Of a DNA stretch of 64,000 bases, positions 12,746 to 27,244 are shown piece by piece (position 1 is the first letter of the stretch; every line of letters begins with the position of its first letter). The notes below the pieces were generated by a model. That model searched no databases, had not been told where the DNA came from, and was given only the letters and a program-made list of their open reading frames with translations. This DNA comes from Glandiceps talaboti (taxonomy: Eukaryota > Hemichordata > Enteropneusta > Spengelidae). The stretch spans positions 27,137,449 to 27,201,448 of the forward strand of contig NC_135553.1 in the NCBI RefSeq assembly GCF_964340395.1. The letters are read 5' to 3'. The translations under genes and the position numbers were made by a program.

Positions 12746-13724
12746 AATCTATGATGTACATGTAGACTGTGATATAATAAGATTGACTGGTTAAATAATA
12801 ATTTTCTTCCACACACACATATACAAATCTAGTTATGTCCTTACAACATGTAGTTATCAAGTTTAATCTGCACATCATTTATTTTCACCCCACCCCCCTA
12901 CAATCACTCAAAGTAGAACCAATTACTATTGTTATTTTGCTGACAAAAATAACTTGCTTTCATACAATGTACTTCTAATAAGTTCATTAGCGATATGACA
13001 GTACCCAATCTATTGGTGACTACATTGATTAATGATAAAATAGTGTAAAATAGACAATTCCTGTCCAGGTACCTACGTTTTCATGTCCCTAGTCAGCCTC
13101 CTACAAAGTATCTCCCCTGATATCTATTATTGCAATCAAATCATACAAATGATGAATTCACGTATTGTTCTATATTAGTCAGACAAGTTTGCATTATTTA
13201 AAGCCTTTTGCTCAAACACAATGTTATGTCCCCAATTCTCAAAGCAACTTTTTTTCACAAATTGAATTCTTTTGTATAACAATGACACACAGGGAAGACT
13301 TTATTACTGTATCCATTTATTGAAAACATTCAATTGATTCATTTCTATGGTTCAACTTTTCCTGAATGACTTTTGGAAAATTGAATACTTTATGTCGATG
13401 TAGTGAATGAGATTCTGTGATGATAGACCCTCCACCCAAGGGTCTATGCTGTGATGAAGTATTTGTAAATTTATACAGATTAATGGGAGGGGGGGAGGGG
13501 GGGTGTTAATCTACTATAGGCATCTCAAGTGATGTTGCAATCAAATGTGTGAACAGAATTTCTATGTAAAAGACAACTTTTGCACCTGGGGACCATTTCA
13601 AGTTTAATTATCCTTTTAACTATTGACAACATAAAATGTGTGGTTTCTGAGGGAAAACTTAAAATGCATGGTTTCTGAGGGAAAAGACACATGGTATCTT
13701 TGTTATATTCAAGAGTTGAATATT
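12746..13724. other. Gene-free stretch with G-run and short hairpin
   Basis: It contains a hairpin tagaccctccacccaagggtcta near 13426-13448 and a G-rich run near 13485-13503. No exon was seen. Confidence 0.4.
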
Positions 13725-13824
13725 CCCCCCCCCCCACACACACACACGCACACGCGCACACACACACACATGCACACATGCACACACGCGCTCGCACACA
13801 CACACACACACCACACACACCACA

Positions 13825-13863
<39 letters not shown>
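13725..13863. repeat. C-run plus (CA)n microsatellite
   Basis: Eleven or more C, then an imperfect CA tract with CG and TG interruptions. Open frames of 78-140 codons here are Thr-His or Cys-Val by-products. Confidence 0.97.
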
Positions 13864-13865
<2 letters not shown>

Positions 13866-14789
13866 CAAAAGTAATGAGTAGAACAATCCTGATAAATAAA
13901 TTAAATCCTGATGTTTTGGATAAATATCCTTCCTCATAGGATATCAAGGCAAGATATATAGTAGGTTATCACCTGACAGACTGTATATATAGACAGACAG
14001 ACAGTCAGAGCGCATTAGACAGATAGATGTACTAATGACTCTGGTTCAGTATGTGGATAGAAACATTCATAGTCAGCATTTCTTCCAAATAAAAGAAAAT
14101 ACAAAGTAACGTTTTAAATTAACTATCACACCTTTTATCAAGCTAAGACCAATGAACACAAAACAACAGGCATACTACACAGTTCCATAATATACATTGT
14201 GCATGTGTGAATTATGTTGTATACAGTATAGAAATGTCAATTCAATGTTCTATTCATCAATCAACATTCTTACACTTTATACAGCAAATAAAAATGTCAA
14301 TAATATTTATTGTACAACATTGAAAACAAACCATAGTGAAGCTTTAAATGACAAAATTTAGATATCAAAAATGTTAAATTCATTCAAAGCCTTTATACAC
14401 ATTTCCTGCATTCAACTGTAACATACATTTGCATTAATCTAGGCAGAATCTATGTGTAGGCATCCAATTAATACAGCTTTGGTGAATAATGTTCATAATT
14501 AAACATTGCGGCATAAATTGCTTACACGATAACTTTAATTAGGACTCGAGAGTGTCATTATCTTTATAATTAGTTGTCAAAAATCAAATTAAAATTAACC
14601 AATTAAATCTGATGTAATGAGATGAAATTGATTAAATTGACACAATTCACTTGATATGCATGTAATCTCAATCCAATCACTCTGCTAGTACCACATGGGT
14701 TTTCAATATATGAAATAATGTATTGACTTCTTATTCATTGAAAGTATAGCCTAGATCATTTGCACTGGCAGATTCCAACTAGCATCCAC
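13864..14789. other. Gene-free AT-rich stretch
   Basis: A short GACA tract lies near 13990-14005; otherwise unique AT-rich DNA. No exon was seen. Confidence 0.4.
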
Positions 14790-15388
<599 letters not shown>

Positions 15389-16185
15389 TTTAAACCCAGT
15401 AAGAATTTGCAACCATATTCTGGTTGATGCTTCATAAAGTACAACATTGCATAAAGTGAGTTGAAACCAGCCAGAATAAAGGATCTACTGGCTATTACAT
15501 CACCAGACAATGTGTTAACATCAGTACACACAATTATTTCCTTTCTATAAAGAAATTAGCATTTGGAAACATAAATGTACTAATCTATGACCAGTGTATG
15601 TCTTTTAAACAATTCTGAAATACTGTCTAGAAAAGTCAATTTTTTTTATTTGTACATGATACATTGCACCATCTACATTGTATGTGTACTGGTAAAAACA
15701 GTCAATTTTTCATACAGCCATATACGTCAATAGCCTGATATCAGGTCTCTATGCCTACTTGATCTCACAATGTGAAATCAGCAAAGGTTACGACTGGAAA
15801 TCTAGAAAGAACTGTTATGATGATCAACCTTTTCTAACTAAAAGTACAAAGACATAACTCATATGTGTACAACTTCATTACTGCAATGAATATTCTTACA
15901 CCCACACTTGAAATGCATTGTGGGTAGGATATGTTTGTATTTACTAGCAAACCCTACTAGTCAAGACAACATGTACAATAATCTAAGAACTACATATACA
16001 TGTATAAAGCACTATGATGTATAAAATCAGTGTATTTGTAGGACGTCAATAATTACTAATAAGGCTTAATTCACCACCAATGTATTACTTACAGGATCTC
16101 AATCATGCATTGTACATGTGTGCAATTATTGAGCTTGAATCAGTATCAGATTCCACTACAAATGTATAGATGTAGGACTACAATC
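15389..16185. other. Gene-free AT-rich stretch
   Basis: Unique AT-rich DNA. TACATTGTA at 15674-15682 is one of the recurrent TACA(N)TGTA motifs. No exon was seen. Confidence 0.4.
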
Positions 16186-16336
16186 ATCCACCACCACCAT
16201 CACCACCACCACCACCACCACCACCACCACCCACCACCACCACCACCACCACCACCACCACCACCACCACCACCACCACCACCACCACCACCACCACCAC
16301 CACCACCACCACCACCACCACCACCATCACCACCCC
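16186..16336. repeat. (CCA)n microsatellite
   Basis: About 48 CCA/CAC triplets with two small interruptions. The plus-strand frame encodes His and Pro runs and is not a gene. Confidence 0.97.
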
Positions 16337-18593
16337 ACACATCACATATATGAAAGATGAATGTGAAATACAAGACTAATGTCTCTCATTGGGTATTCAA
16401 GTTCTTACACCAAGGTTTGGCATTGCAAAGATGAATGTGAAATACAGGCTAATGTCTACAATGTCAAAACAGGTGTAATATTTGAAGGTAACTGTGTTAT
16501 ATACTTGTAGTCATCCTATTGTTGTAAACAAATCGAGAGCACTTCCTTTGATATAATTTTTAACTTTTGATATCATCTGAAAGAATGGCAGTGGCTCCTT
16601 ATTGATATAAATTCCCTTACTGGTCCAGCAATGCCAATGGCTTTTGTTGCAATTTTAACAAAAACCGCAATCAATTTTCAATATCACTGTCCAAACTACA
16701 TGCAAATGAATAATTTCAAATGTATTTTAGTATTTAATAGGTATATGATATGTTCCATAGTTTTAAGAAGACCCAGTTCTGCCTATATCCAGCCATAAAA
16801 ATTAATACCCAACTGTTGACAATACCATATCTAAAATAAACATTGAAATTAGTAGCTACAAACATTGACTAATTTATTTATAAGTTTGCCCTCTCCTTTC
16901 CACTCTTTGTTTGACTCATTTGTCTCAATTTCTATCTTTCTTTCTCTGTTCATCTTTTTACGTTGCACCAACTACAAATGGATTCTTTTAGACTTCATTC
17001 AAACTTGATTCCATCAATGCTATGGATTCTTTTAGACTTCACTCCAACTTGATTCCATCAATGCTATTGATTTTCTTCTTTTCTTTTCACTATTTGTCCC
17101 TGACATACAAGACACAGCAACTCTCCAATTACACTTATGTCAAATTACCTTATCTAAACCTACATGTACATAACATATACAGCATTACACCCAAATATTT
17201 ACACAATACATGTATGTCTGCATATTCAGGTCAGAGTCACAGTTGTATGCTATAGGTAGTCAGAACTTTTATCCCTACTTTTGTTTTCTTGTGGAAGTCA
17301 AAGCCTGGCCTTGACAGACACATGCTGTGAAAATTGCAGGCCAAAAATATCCCGCTTCCTATTTTCTCTCTCTATAATTAGTAACTTGGATAGAATTTCT
17401 TTAATATACACTGTCCAATACTGTACCTCTTGAATAAATTGTACATACATTATACAGTCAAACTGGTACTAATTACACATCTTTGTAGAATTCTCAGCTA
17501 CCTTTTGTCTGCTGACAAAAACACAACAATGTCATACAAATACTATGTTCAGCATATGAATGGAGACAAGCTGAGAGTCTTTGAATTGGCTCAGCGTTGT
17601 ACTGAAATCAATTGAGTCTTATTGAGTTGGAGTGAACTTCACTGATGTACACAAAACTGGTATACTTGCTGTATTGATTCAGACAACCACAGTAACTGTG
17701 TTGTAGTAAATTGTGTGAACATTACATGTGGTGGAAAGTGGACTGAATCAGTCTAAAGCCATGAATAACACACTTGTTATTAAAAGTACATTTCAAAGTA
17801 CATGGTGGGTATGATGAAACAAGTACCAAATGTACAAGTCAGATATATACATAGAAATTAAGAGTTAGAATTTTTACATTTGTACACATGCAATTAACAT
17901 AATATTAACAGAGACAATTACTGTGTTTATGTGTTTTACTTACAAGTAAAAATAATGATATAAAGATTACTTGATATTGACAGAAATCAAACATGGTATT
18001 TACCAATAATACATAAACAATCCACGACATGATTTGGTATTTAAAATCAAGACCTTGATCATCCCCTGACTGTGCTACATGTAACAATGCTGCATAAGTA
18101 TGATTTGGAATAGACATGCATTGACATTACTAGTATTAGTAGAATACTACTTGTACTTTTTAATATGCAGCAAAAGTCATCCCCAAAATGTTGTTTATAG
18201 ACCTAGCTTGTAGCTTGAATCCTAATTTATTCTCATGAATTACTGTATCCAGTCTTCTGTAAGTCATTAAGTATATCACGCTCTTCACATACATCTGACC
18301 AATGAAAATCACTTTAATAAGGACATCTAAATTTTTATCAGTTTTTTTTTCCAAAAAAGGTTTACAGAAAGAATTTTATAATAAAGATAATATTTGTCTT
18401 CTATTAGACATAAAGTATACTAATTGCCTGTATAGAGTTTAGAATTCCTTAAACGTTGACTATACTAATTGATTTTTTACCACAGCACATCAAAACAACC
18501 CTAGTATTTGGATAAGAATCTGATACCATTATTCTCATATCCTCTACCGCTTTCCTTTTCATCTTTGTTTTAAACATTTGATGTGATCTGAGT
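16337..18593. other. Gene-free stretch with one 44-bp direct duplication
   Basis: A 44-bp segment (ggattcttttagacttca...) is duplicated in tandem at about 16979-17067 with three to four mismatches. No exon was recognised in the rest. Confidence 0.4.
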
Positions 18594-19415
18594 TGACAGA
18601 CTGCAACAACCCATACTGCCATCAGAGTTGACAGACTGCAGTAACCCATACTGCCATCAGAGATGACAAACTGCAGCAACCCATACAGGCAGCAACCCAT
18701 ACTGCCATCAGAGATGACAGACTGCAGCAACCCATACAGGCAGCAACCTACACTGCCATCAGAGATGACAGACTGCAGCAACCCATACAGGCAGCAACCC
18801 ACACTGCCATCAGAGTTGACAGACTGCAGAAACCCATACTGCCATCAGAGTTGACAGACTGCAGCAACCCACACTGCCATCAGAGATGACAGACTGTAGC
18901 AACCCATACAGACAGCAACCCACACTGCCATCAGAGTTGACAGACTGCAGAAACCCATACTGCCATCAGAAATGACAGACTGCAACAACCCATACTGCCA
19001 TCAGATATGACAAACTGCAGCAACTCATACAGGCAGCAACCCATACTGCCATCAGAGATGACACCCTGCAGCAACTCATACCACCATCAAAGTTGACAGA
19101 CTGCAGTAACCCAAACAGGCAGCAGCCCATACTGCCATCAGAGATGATACAAAAATAGACTGCAGTAACCCATACTGCCATCAGAGATGACAGACTGCAG
19201 CAACCCATACTGTCATCAGAGTTGACAGACTGCAGCAACTCATACATGTACCACCATCAGAGATGACAGACTGCAGTACATGTAGCCCATACTGCCATCA
19301 GAGATGACAAACTGCAGTAACCCATACAGGCAGCAACCCATACTGTCATCATAGATGACAGCCTGCAGCAACCCATACTGTCATCAGAGATGACAGACTG
19401 CAATAACCCACACTG
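18594..19415. repeat. Compound 35/50-bp minisatellite
   Basis: The base unit (about 35 bp) is gacagactgcagcaacccat then actgccatcagagat. Many units carry an extra acaggcagcaaccca (15 bp), giving about 50 bp. About 20 units in total, moderately diverged. Two units have exact CATGTA insertions at TA (19245-19250 and 19279-19284). Minus and plus frames up to 117 codons are by-products. Confidence 0.92.
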
Positions 19416-19600
19416 CCACAAAATATGCAATTAGATCTGATAAATCATCAGCTGTCAATTATTACATCATAGACTACTAATAACAATGTGTTGATTGAGG
19501 ATAGAAAGCAATTGTATCTACCTTGGTTACATGTCAACATGCTGCACTTTACATCTTTATTATATACATACAAATGTAGACCCTCATATTCCCAGGGTGA

Positions 19601-19658
19601 GACGTCAAAGTATAGTAATATGAAATCCATACATTTCATATTACTATGCTTTGACGTC
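19601..19658. repeat. Short near-perfect hairpin with TGACGTCA end
   Basis: Arms of 26 bp (gacgtcaaagta(t/g)agtaat...) flank a 6-base loop (ccatac), with one mismatch. The right end completes the palindrome TGACGTCA (19652-19659), the form of a CRE site. Most likely a miniature inverted-repeat element; a small hairpin RNA is a less likely alternative. Confidence 0.75.
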
Positions 19659-19659
19659 A

Positions 19660-20609
19660 CACTATAGTAATATGGTCGGAACTACTTTGAATTATTTGTA
19701 AACATCATCAACCTGAACAGTTACGATGTTATTGTTCGAAAATATGGTTTCCTTGCTATTCATGGATTGCTGAACATCGACCATCATCATCATCATCAGT
19801 GTAAACAATCAACAAATACACCTATCGCTTTTCGTTCAGCCACTAACGTCCGTAGACATGCTGACATCAACCACAATAAATATATAAATTCATATAAGCA
19901 TCATGCATTAGCAAATAATATAACTTAACACTGTGATCCCACATTTACATGTACATGTATGCAACCTTATGGAAAACAAAATGACATTTCTTGCGTAGCT
20001 CAACTTAGATAAGGCCAAAAGTTAATACCTGCCAATAACATTTTTTTGCCATTTTTGATGACTGTGTGCATCAGTACATTGTAAAATAAACAGACAATCT
20101 GACAAAGTCTGTCTATCCATGATGATTAAAACATACAAAACTTGACTTGCAAGTAAATAATCTGTGAATAAGCTAATCAGAATTTTAACTGTACAATGTT
20201 TTACACGCCTTCTAAACATATTCAAGAGTATTCGACATAGTACATTATGGATTTTTACATGATTGTGGTAGCCCACAGCCTCTTTTACACCACTGTCCAA
20301 AGCACATCGTTGATATTTCGCAGTGTCATGCAAGAAATATCAGCTCTGGTTTGCAAGAATAACAGTTTCAGTGTAGAAGAACAACTGAATGACACATTCA
20401 CTGCAGGTCATATGGTGACAAAGTAAATGTTTCAAAAACCAGTTCAGATAAAGATTAGACCTCAACAAATGTTCCTACTAATCATTTTATAGCTCCGCAG
20501 TCCACTGATTGATAAGAATTATTTCGAAAACTTGGGATTGAATTATGGGCTTTTAAATGGTTTCCTTGGTGGGCAATGATTGCCATCTAGTACCTATAAC
20601 ATGATACCT
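19660..20609. other. Gene-free AT-rich stretch
   Basis: Contains a short CAT run near 19780-19800. No exon, RNA gene or array was recognised. Confidence 0.4.
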
Positions 20610-23600
20610 ACTAGGTTGTCATCTATTGTATCTACAACATATAGTATCCCTAGGTTGTCATCTATTGTATCTACAACATATAGTATCCCTAGGTTGTCAT
20701 CTATTGTATCTACAACATATAGTATCCCTAGGTTGTCATCTATTGTATCTACAACATATAGTATCCCTAGGTTGTCATCTATTGTATCTACAACATATAG
20801 TATCCCTAGGTTGTCACCTATTGTATCTACAACATATGGTATCCCTAGGTTGTCATCTATGGTATCTACAACATATGGTATCCCTAGGTTGTCATCTATT
20901 GTATCTACAACATATGGTATCCCTAGGTTGTCATCTATTGTATCTACAACATATGGTATCCCTAGGTTGTCATCTATTGTATCTACAACATATAGTATCC
21001 CTAGGTTGTCATCTATTGTATCTACAACATATAGTATCCCTAGGTTGTCATCTATTGTATCTACAACATATGGTATCCCTAGGTTGTCATCTATTGTATC
21101 TACAACATATAGTATCCCTAGGTTGTCATCTATTGTATCTACAACATATGGTATCCCTAGGTTGTCATCTATTGTATCTACAACATATGGTATCCCTAGG
21201 TTGTCATCTATTGTATCTACAACATATAGTATCCCTAGGTTGTCACCTATTGTATCTACAACATATAGTATCCCTAGGTTGTCACCTATTGTATCTACAA
21301 CATATGGTATCCCTAGGTTGTCATCTATTGTATCTACAACATATAGTATCCCTAGGTTGTCACCTATTGTATCTACAACATATAGTATCCCTAGGTTGTC
21401 ACCTATGGTATCTACAACATATAGTATCCCTAGGTTGTCATCTATTGTATCTACAACATATAGTATCCCTAGGTTGTCACCTATTGTATCTACAACATAT
21501 AGTATCCCTAGGTTGTCATCTATGGTATCTACAACATATAGTATCCCTAGGTTGTCATCTATGGTATCTACAACATATAGTATCCCTAGGTTGTCATCTA
21601 TTGTATCTACAACATATAGTATCCCTAGGTTGTCATCTATTGTATCTACAACATATAGTATCCCTAGGTTGTCACCTATTGTATCTACAACATCTAGTAT
21701 CCCTAGGTTGTCATCTATTGTATCTACAACATATAGTATCCCTAGGTTGTCATCTATTGTATCTACAACATATAGTATCCCTAGGTTGTCATCTATGGTA
21801 TCTACAACATATGGTATCCCTAGGTTGTCACCTATTGTATCTACAACATATAGTATCCCTAGGTTGTCATCTATTGTATCTACAACATATAGTATCCCTA
21901 GGTTGTCATCTATTGTATCTACAACATATAGTATCCCTAGGTTGTCATCTATGGTATCTACAACATATGGTATCCCTAGGTTGTCATCTATTGTATCTAC
22001 AACATATAGTATCCCTAGGTTGTCATCTATGGTATCTACAACATATAGTATCCCTAGGTTGTCATCTATGGTATCTACAACATATAGTATCCCTAGGTTG
22101 TCATCTATTGTATCTACAACATATAGTATCCCTAGGTTGTCATCTATTGTATCTACAACATATGGTATCCCTAGGTTGTCATCTATTGTATCTACAACAT
22201 ATAGTATCCCTAGGTTGTCACCTATTGTATCTACAACATATAGTATCCCTAGGTTGTCATCTATGGTATCTACAACATATAGTATCCCTAGGTTGTCATC
22301 TATTGTATCTACAACATATAGTATCCCTAGGTTGTCATCTATTGTATCTACAACATATAGTATCCCTAGGTTGTCATCTATTGTATCTACAACATATAGT
22401 ATCCCTAGGTTGTCATCTATTGTATCTACAACATATGGTATCCCTAGGTTGTCATCTATTGTATCTACAACATATGGTATCCCTAGGTTGTCATCTATTG
22501 TATCTACAACATATAGTATCCCTAGGTTGTCATCTATTGTATCTACAACATATGGTATCCCTAGGTTGTCATCTATGGTATCTACAACATATAGTATCCC
22601 TAGGTTGTCATCTATTGTATCTACAACATATAGTATCCCTAGGTTGTCACCTATTGTATCTACAACATATAGTATCCCTAGGTTGTCATCTATGGTATCT
22701 ACAACATATAGTATCCCTAGGTTGTCATCTATTGTATCTACAACATCTAGTATCCCTAGGTTGTTATCTATTGTATCTACAACATATGGTATCCCTAGGT
22801 TGTCATCTATGGTATCTACAACATATAGTATCCCTAGGTTGTCACCTATTGTATCTACAACATCTAGTATCCCTAGGTTGTCATCTATTGTATCTACAAC
22901 ATCTAGTATCCCTAGGTTGTCATCTATTGTATCTACAACATATAGTATCCCTAGGTTGTCACCTATTGTATCTACAACATATAGTATCCCTAGGTTGTCA
23001 TCTATGGTATCTACAACATATAGTATCCCTAGGTTGTCATCTATTGTATCTACAACATATAGTATCCCTAGGTTGTCACCTATTGTATCTACAACATCTA
23101 GTATCCCTAGGTTGTCATCTATTGTATCTACAACATATAGTATCCCTAGGTTGTCATCTATGGTATCTACAACATATAGTATCCCTAGGTTGTCACCTAT
23201 TGTATCTACAACATCTAGTATCCCTAGGTTGTCATCTATGGTATCTACAACATATAGTATCCCTAGGTTGTCATCTATGGTATCTACAACATATAGTATC
23301 CCTAGGTTGTCATCTATTGTATCTACAACATATAGTATCCCTAGGTTGTCACCTATTGTATCTACAACATATAGTATCTCTAGGTTGTCATCTATTGTAT
23401 CTACAACATATAGTATCCCTAGGTTGTCACCTATTGTATCTACAACATATAGTATCCCTAGGTTGTCATCTATGGTATCTACAACATATGGTATCCCTAG
23501 GTTGTCACCTATTGTATCTACAACATATGGTATCCCTAGGTTGTCATCTATTGTATCTACAACATATAGTATCCCTAGGTTGTCACCTATTGTATCTACA

Positions 23601-24519
23601 ACATATGGTATCCCTAGGTTGTCATCTATTGTATCTACAACATATAGTATCCCTAGGTTGTCATCTATTGTATCTACAACATATAGTATCCCTAGGTTGT
23701 CATCTATTGTATCTACAACATATAGTATCCCTAGGTTGTCACCTATTGTATCTACAACATCTAGTATCCCTAGGTTGTCACCTATTGTATCTACAACATA
23801 TAGTATCCCTAGGTTGTCATCTATTGTATCTACAACATCTAGTATCCCTAGGTTGTCATCTATTGTATCTACAACATCTAGTATCCCTAGGTTGTCATCT
23901 ATTGTATCTACAACATCTAGTATCCCTAGGTTGTCATCTATTGTATCTACAACATATAGTATCCCTAGGTTGTCATCTATTGTATCTACAACATATAGTA
24001 TCCCTAGGTTGTCATCTATTGTATCTACAACATATAGTATCCCTAGGTTGTCACCTATTGTATCTACAACATATAGTATCCCTAGGTTGTCATCTATTGT
24101 ATCTACAACATCTAGTATCCCTAGGTTGTCATCTATTGTATCTACAACATCTAGTATCCCTAGGTTGTCACCTATTGTATCTACAACATATGGTATCCCT
24201 AGGTTGTCATCTATTGTATCTACAACATCTAGTATCCCTAGGTTGTCACCTATTGTATCTACAACATATAGTATCCCTAGGTTGTCATCTATTGTATCTA
24301 CAACATATAGTATCCCTAGGTTGTCATCTATTGTATCTACAACATCTAGTATCCCTAGGTTGTCACCTATTGTATCTACAACATATAGTATCCTTAGGTT
24401 GTCATCTATTGTATCTACAACATATAGTATCCCTAGGTTGTCATCTATTGTATCTACAACATATAGTATCCCTAGGTTGTCATCTATTGTATCTACAACA
24501 TCTAGTATCCCTAGGTTGT
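20610..24519. repeat. 39-bp minisatellite, about 100 copies
   Basis: Unit: taggttgtcatctattgta then tctacaacatatagtatccc. About 100 head-to-tail copies over 3.9 kb with no visible indel. Because 39 is 13 codons and two plus frames lack stops, open frames of 1317 and 1312 codons run through the array (13-residue repeats RLSSIVSTTYSIP and LGCHLLYLQHIVS). They have no typical domain or flanking exon structure, so I treat them as by-products. Variation is almost confined to four sites: tcAtct/tcCcct, atTgta/atGgta, acatAt/acatCt and Agt/Ggt. Rare single changes occur at about 22765, 23378 and 24394. Confidence 0.97.
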
Positions 24520-24862
24520 TTCAGTCAGTGTAACCCAAACTATCACATACACTATATACATTAAACTCACCTGCTAACACTATTACTCATACCTGTATCA
24601 ACACACAAACTTTGAAATGCAGCTGTATGAACATGTCAAGTTTACTTTACCGGTTTTCAGGTTTCAGGTTTCACTTTAATATAGGGTGGGGTATGCACTA
24701 CACTAATATACTTACCTACAAGGAACAATACATGGCATGAAAATGTTTACACTAAAATAACTGAAAGAGGGCTACAATTTCATAGACATAACATACTTTA
24801 ATTAATATTTATTTGTTTTGATTACAGATATCTAAACAGACATCAGCTATCTATCTACATGT
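24520..24862. other. Short gene-free spacer between arrays
   Basis: Unique AT-rich sequence between the 39-bp array and the tetranucleotide tract; nothing else was recognised. Confidence 0.4.
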
Positions 24863-24864
24863 AT

Positions 24865-24924
<60 letters not shown>

Positions 24925-24967
24925 TTATCTATCTATCTATATGTCTATCTATGTCTGTCTGTCTATC

Positions 24968-25012
<45 letters not shown>

Positions 25013-25047
25013 GTCTGTCTGTCTGTCTGCCCATCTGTCTATCTATT
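24863..25047. repeat. (CTAT)n(CTGT)n microsatellite
   Basis: CTAT tetranucleotides pass into CTGT tetranucleotides with a few interruptions. The plus-strand Ser/Tyr/Leu frame is a by-product. Confidence 0.95.
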
Positions 25048-25548
25048 TGAAAAAAAAACTCATGATATTTCACAACACAATATAGATAATGTAGTGACTT
25101 TACAAATGTACTTTGCCTGATTGGCTATCCACTGGGACCACTAAATGCTAATTAAATTATATGCATGAGGTGTGAATAAGAAGTCCTTTGAATAGCTATC
25201 TAACTGTTCACTATAAAGCACACTTAGTTTATTGTCACTGCACCTGTGACACTTTACCTTACCCTATACTATCCTGAATCATAATAGCTCCCATTGACTG
25301 GATTTGTGACTCCACTACACTGGTTCTTTTATAAGAATGAGTGCATGTGGCACAGTCACACATCTAGCAAGTAGCCTGGCTTTAACTTTCATAATTAGCA
25401 AAACTACTGCTGAATGAAATTCTAGGGAGGTTCATATGAAACTAGCTACACGTAGGAAGCCAACCTGTTATTGTAAATATGACCAAGGACTGAAACATAG
25501 TGCCTTGAAATGGATTATAGTCACAGTCAACAATATGACTTTTTATTG

Positions 25549-25572
25549 TTGGGGGGGGGGGGGGGGGGGGGG
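25549..25572. repeat. Poly-G run
   Basis: About 24 consecutive G residues, one of several G or C runs in the window (also about 1275, 13490, 26585, 39808 and 59410). Confidence 0.95.
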
Positions 25573-27244
25573 CATTTTAATAGAACCAGTAGCTGTAACT
25601 AAAAACTAGTTTCTAAAAATAATGGTTTGTTCTTTACTTGAGTACATGATGTTCAATTCATATGTAATCCCTAGTTTTCAAACCTATCAAACTCTCACAC
25701 ACTTGCTGCCAAATTATTGAAAAGACAAGAGCATTTATAGAGAATTGAGGTTTTAATATACCTATAACTGGGTCTCTCTATATGTATATAATGTATCAAA
25801 AAGCTTTCCAGTTGAAAAAGGGCTCATATTCACTTGTTAATGCCAAAAAAAAATGTTTTGTATGTACATGTACTTACACATGTGGTAGAATTGAAATAAA
25901 ACAAAATCTAAGTTCTTCCATTCTTTACAGCAATCTAACATAATGAAGGATTCTTATGTGACAGACAGTTTGAATAATTACTACTCACAAGTGATGACAT
26001 GAAGAGTAAAGAAAAGCTAGACAAGTGTATTTACTGAGTTTCTACAGCTATGTTTACCAAGGACAATGCAAACGGACATGACATGCACCAATACACAGAT
26101 AGGTGACGTGACTGTAAAACATATCATGTATAGGACTCTATAGCAGCATATCTCCTTAACCTTTTATCCACTGATTCTACATAACCAAGGATCATTACTC
26201 CTTTCATTCTGTCTTCTTCAGATAAGAATGTCTGATGAAACATGGACAAACTGACCTTCAATGACTACTTTTCAAGATGGGGTGTCTGGTTTCACCCAAT
26301 ACAAGGAATCACAAAATTTTATACCACAAATATTTCTATTTATGTGTATTCTCTTTCCTACATTGTTTTCTGATTTTTTTATTCCTCAAATATCTGTAGT
26401 GTTTATATTGTGATCATTTTTCCTACTCTGTCTGTTTTCTGTCTTTTCCTGAAAAATCTGTTAAATTTGTATTCATTTCTTCTAACACTGATTTTCTTTA
26501 TTGTAACTTTGAATACATCATGTATAGTATATCTCCATTCTGTTGACAAGTATTTGACATGGGTGACAAGGGGGGTGAGGAGGAGGGGGGGGGGGTTAAC
26601 ACTGACAACATCGTCAAACATGAAAAGATTAAATCTGTGAAGCATGACTTCAAAATTTATTTGCATTCTTTTTTCCTATATGAGTGTGCATGGATGAATG
26701 ATATTTAAACCTGATCTGAACAGTATACATGTACCAGTTCCACACCACTCCAAATCGGAAGTATACAATATCGATAAACTGCACAGTTGCAGTTGAAATG
26801 ACTCCTGTGAACTTGAAATCTGCGTAGACGGGCACCAAGGAATGACATCACATTCTGGTCCTGCTCACTAATTTGCATAGAATGTGGGCTTGTTCAACAG
26901 ATAGTAAACCTACATTGTAGTTGTGTGATGAAGTCACCAAAACATGTTCTTATCTTCACAATGATCATCTCAAACTGCATAATCTAGCAATCGATGGCAC
27001 AACCAATTTTAACAAGTCATTGAGAATGACATAGGCCCCGCTATGATTGGGTTTTAAGGAACTGACAGTTTATGTTGTCATTTTCTTGACATCACTACTC
27101 TGATCACAAAACAACACTTGTGAACCTAAATCAAACACACTTAGATATGACGTGTCTGCTCATTGGACATGGAACATGCCTACATGTACTCATGTTGTGT
27201 CTCCTCGTTGGACATAAGACATGCCTACTCTTCAAGATGACGTC
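25573..27244. other. Gene-free AT-rich stretch
   Basis: Frames of 60-90 codons occur on both strands near 26400-26840 and overlap each other, but none shows a family motif or splice context. A G-run lies near 26582-26595. Confidence 0.4.

Noticed and set aside
16105-16353. His/Pro-rich 82-residue protein
   Set aside because: Translation of a CCA trinucleotide repeat.
20580-24564. Two plus frames of over 1300 codons as a giant repetitive protein gene
   Set aside because: Explained by a 39-bp stop-free unit; two frames are open at once, there is no splice or domain context, and changes are not biased to synonymous sites.
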